Of a DNA stretch of 64,000 bases, positions 40,140-49,076 are shown one piece after another. The stretch's first letter is position 1; the number at the start of each line of letters is the position of its first letter. The position numbers and the translations under genes were made by a program. The notes under the pieces were generated by a model that ran no database searches, was not told the origin of the DNA, and was given only the letters and a program-made list of their open reading frames with translations. The stretch spans positions 62,001 through 126,000 of the forward strand of contig CAKTAV010000001.1 in assembly GCA_934532985.1 (NCBI GenBank), given 5' to 3'. The stretch comes from an uncultured Butyricicoccus sp. Its GTDB lineage: Bacteria; Bacillota; Clostridia; Oscillospirales; Butyricicoccaceae.

Positions 40140-40997
40140 ATGGTTGATGTACTCTTGGATACTGTGCTTGACGTTGTCAAAACACTGCCCATCCTGTTTA
40201 TCGTATATCTGCTCGTCGGCTGGATGGAAAAGCGCGCCGACTCGGTGACGCACATTGTCACGAGCGCCGAGCCGCTCAGTCCACTCATCGGTGCGCTGGT
40301 TGGCGCCATTCCGCAGTGCGGCTTTTCCGTCGGCTGCTCCGCCCTATACTGCCGCGGCTTTCTCGGCCCTGCCGCTCTGATTGCGGTCTTTCTTTCTACC
40401 TCGGACGAAGCCATTCCGGTGCTGCTTGCCGCGGGCGCATCACAGTGGAAAACCGTTATTGAGCTGATTGTTATCAAGCTGATTATCGCGATTATCGCCG
40501 GATATTTCTACTATTTCTTTGTTTTCCGCTCCCGTCTTGCCGATCAGGATCTGCCGGATGACGAAGTGGAAATGGACGAGCTGGAACCGACCTGTGCCTG
40601 CTGTGCCGGCGCATCTCTGTGGCGCGTTGCAATTTCGCGCACGGTCACCACTGGCATTTATCTGCTGATCACGATGGCAATCCTGAATGTCATCGTACAC
40701 TTTGTCGGAACCGATACGCTGTCTGCGCTTTTACTAAACGGCACAATTTTGCAGCCGGCGCTGTGCGCCCTCATCGGGCTGATTCCAGGCTGTGCCGTTT
40801 CTGTATTGATGATTCAGCTGTTTTTGTCCGGCGCCATCAGCTTTGGCGGCGCTATTGCCGGTCTGAGCGCCGGTGCCGGGTTCGGCTTTATTCTGCTGGT
40901 CAGCGATGCACCGCGCCGCCGCGAGGCCGTCAAGATCATCGTCTGCACCTATATCGCCGCTGTCATTGCCGGCGTCATTCTCCAATTGCTGTTTTAA
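40140..40997 (+). CDS. Putative metal/arsenic exporter, ArsP_2-type membrane protein
   Basis: The 285-residue protein has about eight to ten membrane helices. Two similar motifs, GAIPQCGFSVGCSALYCRG and GLIPGCAVSVLMIQLFLSG, are typical of the putative 10TM heavy-metal exporter family (ArsP_2). A CACC cluster sits in the central loop before ASLWRVAISRT and could bind metal. It may export arsenic or manganese-like ions, but this is family-level inference. AAGGAGG precedes the ATG. The ABC-F gene follows after 55 bases, so the two may be co-transcribed. Confidence 0.8.
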   Translation: MVDVLLDTVLDVVKTLPILFIVYLLVGWMEKRADSVTHIVTSAEPLSPLIGALVGAIPQCGFSVGCSALYCRGFLGPAALIAVFLSTSDEAIPVLLAAGASQWKTVIELIVIKLIIAIIAGYFYYFFVFRSRLADQDLPDDEVEMDELEPTCACCAGASLWRVAISRTVTTGIYLLITMAILNVIVHFVGTDTLSALLLNGTILQPALCALIGLIPGCAVSVLMIQLFLSGAISFGGAIAGLSAGAGFGFILLVSDAPRRREAVKIIVCTYIAAVIAGVILQLLF

Positions 40998-41052
40998 CCG
41001 GAAGCGTTCCGGTATTCGAATACCATTTTCTTCTGCTATTTTGGGAGGTTCT

Positions 41053-42660
41053 ATGCTAACTGTCAATCATCTGAGCATCAATTTTGACGGTGAAAATCTG
41101 TTCTCTGATGTCAATCTGAAATTTACCCCCGGCAACTGCTATGGCATTATCGGCGCCAATGGAGCCGGAAAGTCCACCTTCCTGCGTATGCTGTCCGGCG
41201 ATTTAGAGCCGTCCACCGGTACAGTCGAAATGACGCCGAATCTGCGCATGTCGGTTCTGCGTCAGGATCATTTCGCATTTGACGAATTCACGGTTCTCGA
41301 CACAATTATTCAGGGCAGCCCGCGCCTGTATCAGATCATGCAGGAGAAGGACGCCCTGTATGCCAAGGACCCGTTCACGGAGGAGGACGGCAACCGCGCC
41401 GCAGAGCTGGAGGGCGAGTTTGTCGAGCTGGACGGCTGGAACGCTGACAGCAACGCGGCCAAGCTGCTGCAGGGTCTTGGACTGAACGCCGACGACATTC
41501 TGTACAGCGATATGCGCTATCGCACGGACGCGGAAAAGGTCAAGATCATGCTGGCACAGGCGCTGTTTGGCAGTCCGGAAATCCTGCTGCTCGACGAGCC
41601 AACCAACCATCTGGACATTCACTCGATTCAGTGGCTGGAGGGCTTCCTGTCCGACTATGACGGAACGGTCATCGTCGTTTCCCATGACCGTCACTTCCTC
41701 AATGACGTCTGCACGCACATCGTAGACATCGACTACGGCAAGGTGCGTATGTATGTCGGCAACTATGAGTTCTGGTATCAGTCCTCGCAGCTGATGCAGC
41801 GCATGATGAACGACCAGAAAAAGCGTGCCGATGAAAAAATCAAGGAATTGCAGGAATTCATCCGCCGTTTCTCTGCGAATAAGTCCAAGTCCCGTCAGGC
41901 AACCAGCCGCCGTAAGCTGATTGACAAGCTGTCGGTGGAGGAGCTTCCGGCTTCCTCCCGCCGCTATCCGTTTGTCGGCTTCCAAATGGATCGTGAGCCG
42001 GGCAAAGATATTCTGGAGGTCTCCGGCCTGACCAAGACCATCGACGGCGAGAAGGTACTCAATAATGTCTCGTTCCGCGTGGCCCGCGGCGATAAAATCG
42101 CGTTCGTCGGAAAGACCGAGCAGGCTGCAACTGCTCTGTTCCAGATTCTGATGGGCGAGATGGAGCCGGATGCCGGTACGTTCAAGTGGGGCGTCTCCAC
42201 CAGCCAGTCCTACTTCCCGAAGGACAATTCAGAATTCTTTAACGGTCACGAAGAATCCATGCTGGATTGGCTCGCGCCGTACTCTCAGACGGACACGCTG
42301 GAAACCACCCTGCGCAGTTTCCTCGGTAAGATGCTGTTTTCCGGCAACGACGTCTACAAGCCGGTCAACGTCCTCTCCGGCGGCGAGAAGGTGCGCTGCA
42401 TGCTGGCTCGCATGATGCTGTTCGGCTCCAACGTATTGGTTGTCGATCAGCCGACCAACCACCTCGATCTGGAATCCATCACTGCTGTCAACAACGGTTT
42501 GATTGATTTTAAGGGCAATGTCCTGTTTGCTTCTCATGACCATGAGTTCGTACAGACCATCGCCAACCGCATCATCGAGCTGAACGACGAGGGCACATGG
42601 GATAAACAGTGCACCTATGATGAGTATCTGGAGCTGCGCGGAGATGTGGCGTCGCGGTGA
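41053..42660 (+). CDS. ABC-F family ATPase with one degenerate ATP site
   Basis: The 535-residue protein has two ABC domains joined by a basic linker and no membrane segments, as in ABC-F ribosome-binding factors of the YbiT group. Domain 1 has Walker A GANGAGKS (34-41) and Walker B LLLDEPTNHLD, but its signature is YRTDAE (156-161). Domain 2 has a signature LSGGE (441-445), but its Walker A is GKTEQAAT (353-360) and Walker B has Gln466 for the catalytic Glu. One composite site is therefore complete and the other lost. The ATG at 41053 has GGGAGG upstream. A longer frame from 40873 overlaps the permease gene and is rejected. It probably acts on the ribosome. Confidence 0.92.
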   Translation: MLTVNHLSINFDGENLFSDVNLKFTPGNCYGIIGANGAGKSTFLRMLSGDLEPSTGTVEMTPNLRMSVLRQDHFAFDEFTVLDTIIQGSPRLYQIMQEKDALYAKDPFTEEDGNRAAELEGEFVELDGWNADSNAAKLLQGLGLNADDILYSDMRYRTDAEKVKIMLAQALFGSPEILLLDEPTNHLDIHSIQWLEGFLSDYDGTVIVVSHDRHFLNDVCTHIVDIDYGKVRMYVGNYEFWYQSSQLMQRMMNDQKKRADEKIKELQEFIRRFSANKSKSRQATSRRKLIDKLSVEELPASSRRYPFVGFQMDREPGKDILEVSGLTKTIDGEKVLNNVSFRVARGDKIAFVGKTEQAATALFQILMGEMEPDAGTFKWGVSTSQSYFPKDNSEFFNGHEESMLDWLAPYSQTDTLETTLRSFLGKMLFSGNDVYKPVNVLSGGEKVRCMLARMMLFGSNVLVVDQPTNHLDLESITAVNNGLIDFKGNVLFASHDHEFVQTIANRIIELNDEGTWDKQCTYDEYLELRGDVASR

Positions 42661-42709
42661 TGGGAGGATTTTTCGGAGTACAGACAGGAAACTAGCACGC
42701 ACCCAAAAT

Positions 42710-42760
42710 CGCCCCTGTGCAAGGGGAGATGGCGCAACTTGCTGCGTCAGAGGGGTTGTC
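42710..42760 (+). repeat. Dispersed repeat module C, copy 1
   Basis: This 51-base module, containing CCCCTGTGCAAGGGGAGATG and a GCGCAACTTGCTGCGTC arm, is repeated inverted at 55594-55644 with one difference. Confidence 0.9.
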
Positions 42761-42893
42761 TGCTGACAGTACGCCCTAATTTATCTCGTATCGTACAATC
42801 CCTCAGTCATTTATTTTCAATAAATGACAGCTCCCTTTACACAAAGGAGCTAAAGTCTGTAAGCTTTACTCCGATGACAGACGGAAAACAACA

Positions 42894-42942
42894 CAAAAGA
42901 GGCCTCTGTACAAGCAAATCTTGTACGGAAGCCTCTCTTTTT
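42894..42942. terminator. Bidirectional terminator between ABC-F and ABC exporter genes
   Basis: AGAGGC...GTACAAG and CTTGTAC...GCCTCT form a long stem with a CAAAT loop. CTTTTT follows on the plus strand and TTTTGTGT on the minus strand. Confidence 0.85.
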
Positions 42943-42948
42943 ATGCTT

Positions 42949-44790
42949 TTATGACACATCCTCAAACTGTGCGTTGTACAGATCCGCATAGAATCCATTC
43001 TTCGCCAGCAGTTCTTCATGCGTGCCCTGCTCCACAATGTCACCGTCCTTCATGACCAGAATCAAATCCGCATCACGAATGGTGGACAGTCGGTGCGCAA
43101 TGACAAAGCTCGTGCGGCCCTTCATCAGGTTATTCATCGCCTGCTGAATCTGATGCTCGGTTCTCGTGTCTACCGAGCTGGTCGCCTCATCCAAAATCAG
43201 AATCGGGTTATCCGCCAAGATCGCGCGTGCAATCGTCAGCAGCTGCTTCTGACCCTGCGAGACGTTGCTCGCCTCTTCATTCAGCTCCATCTGATAGCCG
43301 CCCGGCAGAGTGCGGATAAAGTGATCGGCATGGGCTGCCTTTGCCGCCGCAATGACCTCTTCGTCCGTCGCATCCAGCCGTCCATAGCGGATGTTTTCCA
43401 TGATCGTGCCCTTGAACAGCCATGTATCCTGCAAGACCATGCCGAAGCCCTCGCGCAGATCGGAGCGGTTAAACTGACGCACATTGTGTCCGTCCACCAG
43501 AATTTCGCCCGAATCCACATCATAGAAGCGCATCAGCAGCTTGACCATCGTGGTCTTTCCGGCACCGGTCGGGCCGACAATAGCCACCATCTCGCCCGGA
43601 TCGACCTCACAGTTAAAGTCATTGATAATCGTCTTATCCGGATCATATCCGAACTTAACATGACGGAACGAAACCGCACCCTTGATATTCTCTGCGGAAA
43701 CCGCATTCTCTACGGTCTGCTCCTCTTCCTCTTCATCAAGGAACTCAAACACACGCTCGGCTGCCGCCGCCATCGACTGAAGCATATTGGATACCTGCGA
43801 CAGTTGGGTAATCGGCTGCGTAAAGTTCTTAACATACGAGATAAACGATACAATATCGCCAACCTGAATGACGCCCGCTGCCGCCAGCATCGAGCCGGAC
43901 ACCGCAACCGCAACATAGCCGAGGTTGCCGACGAACATCATAATCGGCTGCATCAGGCCGGACAGAAACTGCGACTTCCACGCCGAGCGGTACAGCTTGC
44001 CATTGGTCTCCGAGAACATCTTCAGCGTGTTCTCCTCCCGATTAAACGCCTTGATGACACTCTGTCCGGAGAACGTCTCCTCTACCTGACCGTTGATATC
44101 GCCCAGATACTTCTGCTGGTCGCGGAAGTACTTCTGGCTGAACTTGACGATGGTCAGCACAAAGAACGCCGACACCGGCAGGATAATCACCGCAATCAAT
44201 GTCATCAGCGGCGAAATCGTCAGCATCATATACAGCACACCGAGGATCGTCGCCACGGACGTAATCAGCTGGGTCACACTCTGGTTCAAGCTCATGCTCA
44301 GCGTATCGACATCGTTCGTGATGCGGGAGAGCACCTCGCCGACGGTCTTTTTCTCAAAGTACTTCATCGGCATCCGGTTGATCTTTTCCACAATCTCCCG
44401 ACGCATCCGATAGGCAATTTTCTGCGAAATACCCGTCATCAGCCAACCCTGCAGGAACTGGAATGCCGATGCAATCAGGTACAGCGCCAGCATAATCAAA
44501 ACATAATGTCCGATCTTTCCGTAGTCCAATCCGCCGGTTCCGGCGACCTTTGCCGTCAGGCCGGTGTAAATCTCCGTAACGCCCTGACCCATAACCTTCG
44601 GACCGCGGATGTTAAAGATTGTGCTGCATACGGCGAAGATCAGAACAAAAATCAGTGCAATTTTATACGAGCCGATATAGGCCAACAGCTTTCCCAGCGT
44701 GCCCTTGAAGTCCTTTGCCTTTTCGGTCACCATGCCCGGAGGGCCGCCCGGTGGACCGTGACGACGCGGTCTGCGCGTTTCCTCTGCCAT
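42949..44790 (-). CDS. ABC exporter subunit, consensus half (membrane domain + ATPase)
   Basis: The 613-residue protein has an N-terminal Pro/Gly/Arg-rich tail, six membrane helices (about 45-330) and an ATPase domain. The ATPase has Walker A GPTGAGKTT, signature VSQGQKQ and Walker B ILILDEATSSVD with the catalytic Glu. It should form a heterodimeric drug, lipid or peptide exporter with the upstream gene product. The ATG at 44790 shares one base with the upstream stop codon (TAATG), and AAGGAGG precedes it; a 25-codon upstream extension is not needed. The MarR gene heads the operon. The substrate is unknown. Confidence 0.94.
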   Translation of the reverse strand: MAEETRRPRRHGPPGGPPGMVTEKAKDFKGTLGKLLAYIGSYKIALIFVLIFAVCSTIFNIRGPKVMGQGVTEIYTGLTAKVAGTGGLDYGKIGHYVLIMLALYLIASAFQFLQGWLMTGISQKIAYRMRREIVEKINRMPMKYFEKKTVGEVLSRITNDVDTLSMSLNQSVTQLITSVATILGVLYMMLTISPLMTLIAVIILPVSAFFVLTIVKFSQKYFRDQQKYLGDINGQVEETFSGQSVIKAFNREENTLKMFSETNGKLYRSAWKSQFLSGLMQPIMMFVGNLGYVAVAVSGSMLAAAGVIQVGDIVSFISYVKNFTQPITQLSQVSNMLQSMAAAAERVFEFLDEEEEEQTVENAVSAENIKGAVSFRHVKFGYDPDKTIINDFNCEVDPGEMVAIVGPTGAGKTTMVKLLMRFYDVDSGEILVDGHNVRQFNRSDLREGFGMVLQDTWLFKGTIMENIRYGRLDATDEEVIAAAKAAHADHFIRTLPGGYQMELNEEASNVSQGQKQLLTIARAILADNPILILDEATSSVDTRTEHQIQQAMNNLMKGRTSFVIAHRLSTIRDADLILVMKDGDIVEQGTHEELLAKNGFYADLYNAQFEDVS

Positions 44791-46943
44791 TATGCCTGAC
44801 CTCCTTCCAAACCTAGCTCCTTCGCCGACAGTTGGCTGCGGGCGATTTCTTGATATGTCGTGCACGTCCGAAGCAGCTGCTCGTGCGTACCAATGCCGTC
44901 AATCCGTCCATCGTTGAGGACAATAATCTGATCCGCGTGAAGAATCGTCGAGATACGCTGTGCCACGATAATCACAACTGCGTCCTTAACGTTTTCATTC
45001 AGCGCACGGCGCAGTGCGGTGTCCGTCTTGTAGTCCAGCGCGGAGAACGAATCGTCAAACAGGAAAATTTTCGGCTGCTTGGCGATGGCGCGCGCAATCG
45101 AAAGACGCTGCTTCTGTCCGCCGGATACGTTCGAGCCGCCCTGTGCAATCGGGCTGTGGTAGTGATCCACCTTGCTGTCGATAAATTCGGTCGCCTGTGC
45201 AATTTCTGCCGCCTGCACCATCTGCTCATCGGTAATGTGGTCGCCGCCAAACTTCAGGTTGGACTCGATATCACCGGAAAACAGAATACCCTTCTGCGGG
45301 ACATAGCCCAGCAGGGAGCGCAGGCTGCTCTGAGTCAGATCACGCACGTCGATGCCATCCACCAGAACGGCACCCTCGGTGACATCATAAAAACGCGGGA
45401 TCAGGTTCAGCAGCGTCGTCTTGCCGCAGCCGGTCGAGCCGATAATCGCCGTCGTCTTGCCCGGCTGCGCCGTAAAGCTAATGTGCTCCAGCGCGTCGTG
45501 CTCGCCGCCCGGGAAGCGGAACGAAACATCGCGGAATTCCACCTCGCCACGTCCGTTTGTGTCGTCCTTGGCATCCGATGCATCGTGAATCGTCGGCTCG
45601 GTCTCCAGAACCTCCTGAATACGATCCGCCGCAACACCGGCACGCGGCAGCATGATGGAGATCATCGACATCATCATAAACGCCATGACAATCTGCATGA
45701 CGTAGGTCAGAAACGCCGTCAGATCGCCGACCTGCATCAGACCGCTGTCGATGTTATGTGCGCCGAACCAGATAATCATACCGTTGACACAGTACATAAT
45801 CAGCATCATCGACGGCATCATGAAGGTCATCACGCGGTTGGTAAACAACTGCGTCGATTTCAGCTCCAGATTGGCGACGTTAAATCGCGCTTCCTCGTGC
45901 TTTTCGCGGGAAAAGGCTCGAATCGGCATAATACCGGTCAGAATTTCGCGGCTGACACGGTTTACATTATCCACCAACGTCTGCATTTTCTTAAAGCGCG
46001 GCATTGCCAGCGACATCAGGCCGAACACCGTACCCATCGTTGCGCCGACCGCCACAATGATAATCCAGCCCAAACCGGTGTGCGTTGAAACGACCTTGAA
46101 AATGCCGCCGATGGCCAAAATCGGTGCATACAAAATCATACGCAGCAGGATAACCATAACCATCTGAATTTGCTGCACGTCGTTGGTACAACGCGTAATC
46201 AGCGATGCCGTCGAGAACTTGTTCACCTCTGCCGATGAATATGATACAACCTGCTGGAACACCTGCTGGCGCAAATCGCGACTGATGGACGCCGCCGTTC
46301 GGGACGCGAGCAGTCCGGCAAAAATCGCCACGACAATCATCAGCACCGACATCGCCAGCATTTTGCCGCCCGTCATAAACAGATAATTGCTCTGCATCGC
46401 ATTGATGTCAACACCCTGATCGGTATATTCCTGCTGCACATACTGAATCGCAACCTGCGAGATCATCGTGTCGCTCATCGCACCCATGGCATCCACTGCT
46501 TTGTCACGGATCTGCATAATCTGCTTGTGCGACAGCTGTCCGGCCTGATACGCGCCGACCAACTGGCTGACATCGTGTTTTCCGCTCTGCTCCATCTGAT
46601 ACAGCAGCGCCTCCGGGGTGGCAAACGTATCATCCAGTTGATTCAGATCCTTGCCGCGGGCATCATCACGCCGATACACCCCCGCGGATGTATCAAACGT
46701 ATAATGCGCATCCACCAGCTCTTGCTCCTCGTTTGTCATCAACAAGCGAACCGCATCCATACTTTCCGTGCGAATCTGATCCGGCGCCGTGTGTTCAATG
46801 CCATAGGACTGCAAGCCAACGTCCACGATGTCACTGGTGTAGGACGGCAGCGACAGATCACAATACGCCTGCACAACCAGCAGGGCAATAATCACGCACA
46901 CACTGCCCAGATGCTTTCGCAAATATCCGAATAAGTGCTTCAC
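44790..46943 (-). CDS. ABC exporter subunit, degenerate half with large extracellular insert
   Basis: The 717-residue protein has an insert of about 140 residues between its first two membrane helices (about 45-185), which is outside the cell. A normal exporter core and an ATPase domain follow: Walker A GSTGCGKTT, signature VSGGQKQ. Walker B is FLFDDSFSALD, with Asp in place of the catalytic Glu, as in the noncatalytic half of heterodimeric exporters such as TM287/288. The GTG start overlaps the MarR stop codon (GTGA) and has GAGGAGG upstream. The insert is the notable feature and may bind substrate or a partner. Confidence 0.93.
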   Translation of the reverse strand: MKHLFGYLRKHLGSVCVIIALLVVQAYCDLSLPSYTSDIVDVGLQSYGIEHTAPDQIRTESMDAVRLLMTNEEQELVDAHYTFDTSAGVYRRDDARGKDLNQLDDTFATPEALLYQMEQSGKHDVSQLVGAYQAGQLSHKQIMQIRDKAVDAMGAMSDTMISQVAIQYVQQEYTDQGVDINAMQSNYLFMTGGKMLAMSVLMIVVAIFAGLLASRTAASISRDLRQQVFQQVVSYSSAEVNKFSTASLITRCTNDVQQIQMVMVILLRMILYAPILAIGGIFKVVSTHTGLGWIIIVAVGATMGTVFGLMSLAMPRFKKMQTLVDNVNRVSREILTGIMPIRAFSREKHEEARFNVANLELKSTQLFTNRVMTFMMPSMMLIMYCVNGMIIWFGAHNIDSGLMQVGDLTAFLTYVMQIVMAFMMMSMISIMLPRAGVAADRIQEVLETEPTIHDASDAKDDTNGRGEVEFRDVSFRFPGGEHDALEHISFTAQPGKTTAIIGSTGCGKTTLLNLIPRFYDVTEGAVLVDGIDVRDLTQSSLRSLLGYVPQKGILFSGDIESNLKFGGDHITDEQMVQAAEIAQATEFIDSKVDHYHSPIAQGGSNVSGGQKQRLSIARAIAKQPKIFLFDDSFSALDYKTDTALRRALNENVKDAVVIIVAQRISTILHADQIIVLNDGRIDGIGTHEQLLRTCTTYQEIARSQLSAKELGLEGGQA

Positions 46944-47428
46944 TTGTCTCCTCCTCTCTCCGCTTCTTGTTGTTGCTTAAATCGCTGAACCTCCTGCTCC
47001 ATCGCAGCCGTCAGCTGCCGCATGCTCTCCAGCAAATTTTCCATCTGCTGTTCTCCCATGCGGTAATATACATTATCATGAAAGGTCTTGCTGTCCTCGT
47101 AATGCTGCAGCAATGCTTCTCTGCCCTTGTTGGTCAGATCCACAAACGTGCTTCGCTTGCTATGTGGATCCACTGTGCGTTGTATCCAGCCCCGCTTTTC
47201 CAGCTGCTGCAGCTGCCGCGAAATCGCCGGACGCGTCACAAAGCAATTCTGTGCAATTTCGGAAGAGTAAATCCCCGGCGTCTCCGGATGTTCCTGTCGA
47301 TACCGATAAATGCTGTCCATCACCGTGAAATCCATCCGCGACATCGTATGCTCAAACAGCGAGCTTACCAAATGCATTCGGCGGTGATCCAAACGAATTA
47401 GTTCCCGCATCGCCCGTGCGGCCTTCAT
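46940..47428 (-). CDS. MarR-family regulator of ABC exporter
   Basis: The 162-residue protein has a winged helix-turn-helix (about 45-115) with YSSEIAQNCFVTRPAISRQLQQLEKRGWI and the wing DPHSKRSTFVDL. I chose the ATG at 47428 with GGAGG eight bases upstream; a GTG at 47452 is possible but lacks a separate ribosome site. It is the first gene of a three-gene operon with the exporter halves. A palindromic operator overlaps the -35 box, so it should repress itself and the exporter until a ligand binds. Confidence 0.92.
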   Translation of the reverse strand: MKAARAMRELIRLDHRRMHLVSSLFEHTMSRMDFTVMDSIYRYRQEHPETPGIYSSEIAQNCFVTRPAISRQLQQLEKRGWIQRTVDPHSKRSTFVDLTNKGREALLQHYEDSKTFHDNVYYRMGEQQMENLLESMRQLTAAMEQEVQRFKQQQEAERGGDK

Positions 47429-47483
47429 GTCGTTGACCTCCACACGATTCACCTCACTTTCCAGCTTTTATTCACTGGTAGCA

Positions 47484-47512
47484 AGTATAGCGCAGATAGT
47501 TAACAAAGTCAA
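47484..47512 (-). promoter_or_regulatory. Promoter of MarR-exporter operon
   Basis: On the minus strand TTGACT and TATACT are exactly 17 bases apart. Confidence 0.8.
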
Positions 47513-47529
47513 CAGTTATCACTGTTAAC
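47508..47529 (-). promoter_or_regulatory. MarR operator overlapping -35 box
   Basis: GTCAACAGT-TATC-ACTGTTAAC is a 22-base inverted repeat with one mismatch, covering most of the -35 hexamer. Confidence 0.75.
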
Positions 47530-47688
47530 TTTTTTGTCTTTTCTGTGAACTCCATGCGGGCAGATTGGGGAATATTCCTCATGGCAGGTAGTTGCACTTT
47601 TCAACAAATTACTTCCTTCATCTAACTAAAAAAATTGTACGCCTACATCAAGATTTATGCTAACTGTCATCCGACAATCCCAAAATTT

Positions 47689-47745
47689 ATATCGCGACGC
47701 AACCCAGTGAAACGGTTGTGGCGCGAAGGAGCAAGACCACGAAGC
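47689..47745 (+). repeat. Dispersed repeat module B, copy 1
   Basis: This 57-base module starts ATATCGCGACGCAACCCAG and contains GCGAAGGAGCAAGACCACG. It matches 55318-55374 with three differences clustered in the middle. Confidence 0.9.
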
Positions 47746-47821
47746 AGCTGAGCCCTGCTGATGCCTCAGCGGAGCGGTACAAGCAAGTCTGCTTCGGCTA
47801 CCCAACGTACACATGGAACAT

Positions 47822-47862
47822 AAAAAGCTGCCGCCGTGAACCATAGTCCACAGCAGCAGCTT
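47822..47862 (-). terminator. Terminator after small secreted protein gene
   Basis: On the minus strand AAGCTGCTGCTGTG pairs with CACGGCGGCAGCTT (one mismatch) and is followed by TTTTT. Confidence 0.8.
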
Positions 47863-47899
47863 CCTATCGTGCGCATCTCGTAACGCGCTCTTATATATC

Positions 47900-48487
47900 T
47901 TATTCCTTATAATATGCATCAAATGCAGTCTGATACCCGCCGGTGATGCTGTCAATACCACCCTTATTCAGCGTATTGGCCTTCCACACTTCGCCCTTGC
48001 GGTTCAGTGTGAGCTTGACGGTTTTGGCGGAGTACTTCTTCTGGTATCCCTTTACTTCCTTCTTGAAGTTAGCGCGATAGTTTGCCTGAACTGCCTTGAT
48101 GCTCGGCTTTTTGCTCTGCGCAAGATACCACTTGTTATAGCGATCCAGCGCTCGATAATGCACACGGCTCAGGTTCTGGTACTTGACCTTGACGCGTACT
48201 ACGGCCTTCTTGCCGGTGACGTCCACCGACTTTACCTCATAGCTCAGATCCTTGTGGTACTTCTTCATCTGCGGCCAAAAGGCATTGATAATCGAATTTT
48301 TCTGAATTGCCACGTTCTTCTTCACAGCCTTCAGATCGTTCCTCTTCGTCGCGCTGTAGATGTTCTCCACCGTTTTTTGTACCTGCTTGTGCCGATTCAC
48401 AGCCTGCGCCGGCATGGCAAATGACGTGAATATTCCCACCATCAGCGTCATCAGGATGCCAGTCAAAAGAATACGGTTCTTTTTCAT
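47900..48487 (-). CDS. Basic secreted protein of unknown function
   Basis: The 195-residue protein has a signal peptide ending at AQA (about residue 29) and no lipobox. The mature part is very rich in lysine and tyrosine, with a conserved-looking end (KGGIDSITGGYQTAFDAYYKE). I do not recognise a family with certainty; size and layout resemble small extracellular lipoprotein-like NTF2-fold proteins of Clostridia. It is likely exported and may bind an acidic surface polymer. It follows comEB by 69 bases and ends at a terminator. Confidence 0.75.
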   Translation of the reverse strand: MKKNRILLTGILMTLMVGIFTSFAMPAQAVNRHKQVQKTVENIYSATKRNDLKAVKKNVAIQKNSIINAFWPQMKKYHKDLSYEVKSVDVTGKKAVVRVKVKYQNLSRVHYRALDRYNKWYLAQSKKPSIKAVQANYRANFKKEVKGYQKKYSAKTVKLTLNRKGEVWKANTLNKGGIDSITGGYQTAFDAYYKE

Positions 48488-48556
48488 GTTTCATTCCCCC
48501 AGTCTGCTGTCATTCCGACAGCGATTTTCTTACCGCGTGGTTTATATACTATGTAT

Positions 48557-49045
48557 TTAATACGCCAGATCATACGTCAGCGTGTCATCGTGATCCACCC
48601 ATTCCTGTACCGGAATGATGTCGTAGTGATCGTGATCCCGTCGAATCACTACCTGTTCGATTCCCGCGTTGATAATCTGTCGTTTACACATCGTGCACGA
48701 GTTCGCGTCCGGCATAATCTCGCCGGTTCGCGCATCCCGTCCCACCAGATACAGTGTCGAGCCGAGCATTTCCTCCCGTGACGCCGCAATAATCGCGTTG
48801 GCCTCCGCGTGCACGGAGCGGCAAAACTCATAATGCGTGCCGCGCGGGATGTTGTGTTCATCCCGAATGCAAACCTTGCGGTCAATACAATTGGCGCGTC
48901 CGCGCGGTGCGCCGTTGTATCCCGTGGATACAATCACATCGTTTTTGACGATAACCGCGCCAAAATTGCGCCGCAAGCAGGTGCCGCGCTCCAACGCAAC
49001 CTGCGCCATATCCAGATAATAATTGTGCTTATCGCGCCGAGCCAT
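48557..49045 (-). CDS. comEB: Deoxycytidylate (dCMP) deaminase, ComEB family
   Basis: The 162-residue zinc enzyme turns dCMP into dUMP for dTMP synthesis. The zinc and proton-shuttle motif VHAEANAI and the paired cysteines SCTMC are present. I chose the ATG at 49045, with GAGGAGG upstream; a start at 49072 would swallow that site. It lies 31 bases after rpoD in the same direction, so it is likely the last gene of the dgt-dnaG-rpoD transcript. A nucleotide-pool role fits its neighbour dgt. Confidence 0.93.
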   Translation of the reverse strand: MARRDKHNYYLDMAQVALERGTCLRRNFGAVIVKNDVIVSTGYNGAPRGRANCIDRKVCIRDEHNIPRGTHYEFCRSVHAEANAIIAASREEMLGSTLYLVGRDARTGEIMPDANSCTMCKRQIINAGIEQVVIRRDHDHYDIIPVQEWVDHDDTLTYDLAY

Positions 49046-49076
49046 CGCCGACACCTCCTCGTTGATTTCCATCCTC

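Larger units (their letters stand above)
42661..42948. repeat. Intergenic palindromic repeat region between ABC-F and exporter genes
   Basis: This 288-base gap holds module C (42710-42760), the CGTACAATCCCTCAGTCA motif (42792-42809), an ATTTATT/AATAAAT hairpin and a GCTCC...GGAGC hairpin (about 42831-42850). The segment 42846-42870 resembles 55169-55192 inverted. A terminator ends it. The same order recurs, inverted, at 55165-55645. Confidence 0.8.
47429..47899. other. Region upstream of MarR-exporter operon with repeat module
   Basis: This 471-base gap holds the MarR promoter and operator, the repeat module B (47689-47745) followed by CTGATGCCTCAGCG, and the terminator of the next minus-strand gene (47822-47862). 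No gene is supported. Confidence 0.7.

Noticed and set aside
43018..46088. Long plus-strand frames (593 and 418 codons) opposite the ABC exporter genes
   Set aside because: They are shadows of the exporter genes, with no family resemblance and no start signals.
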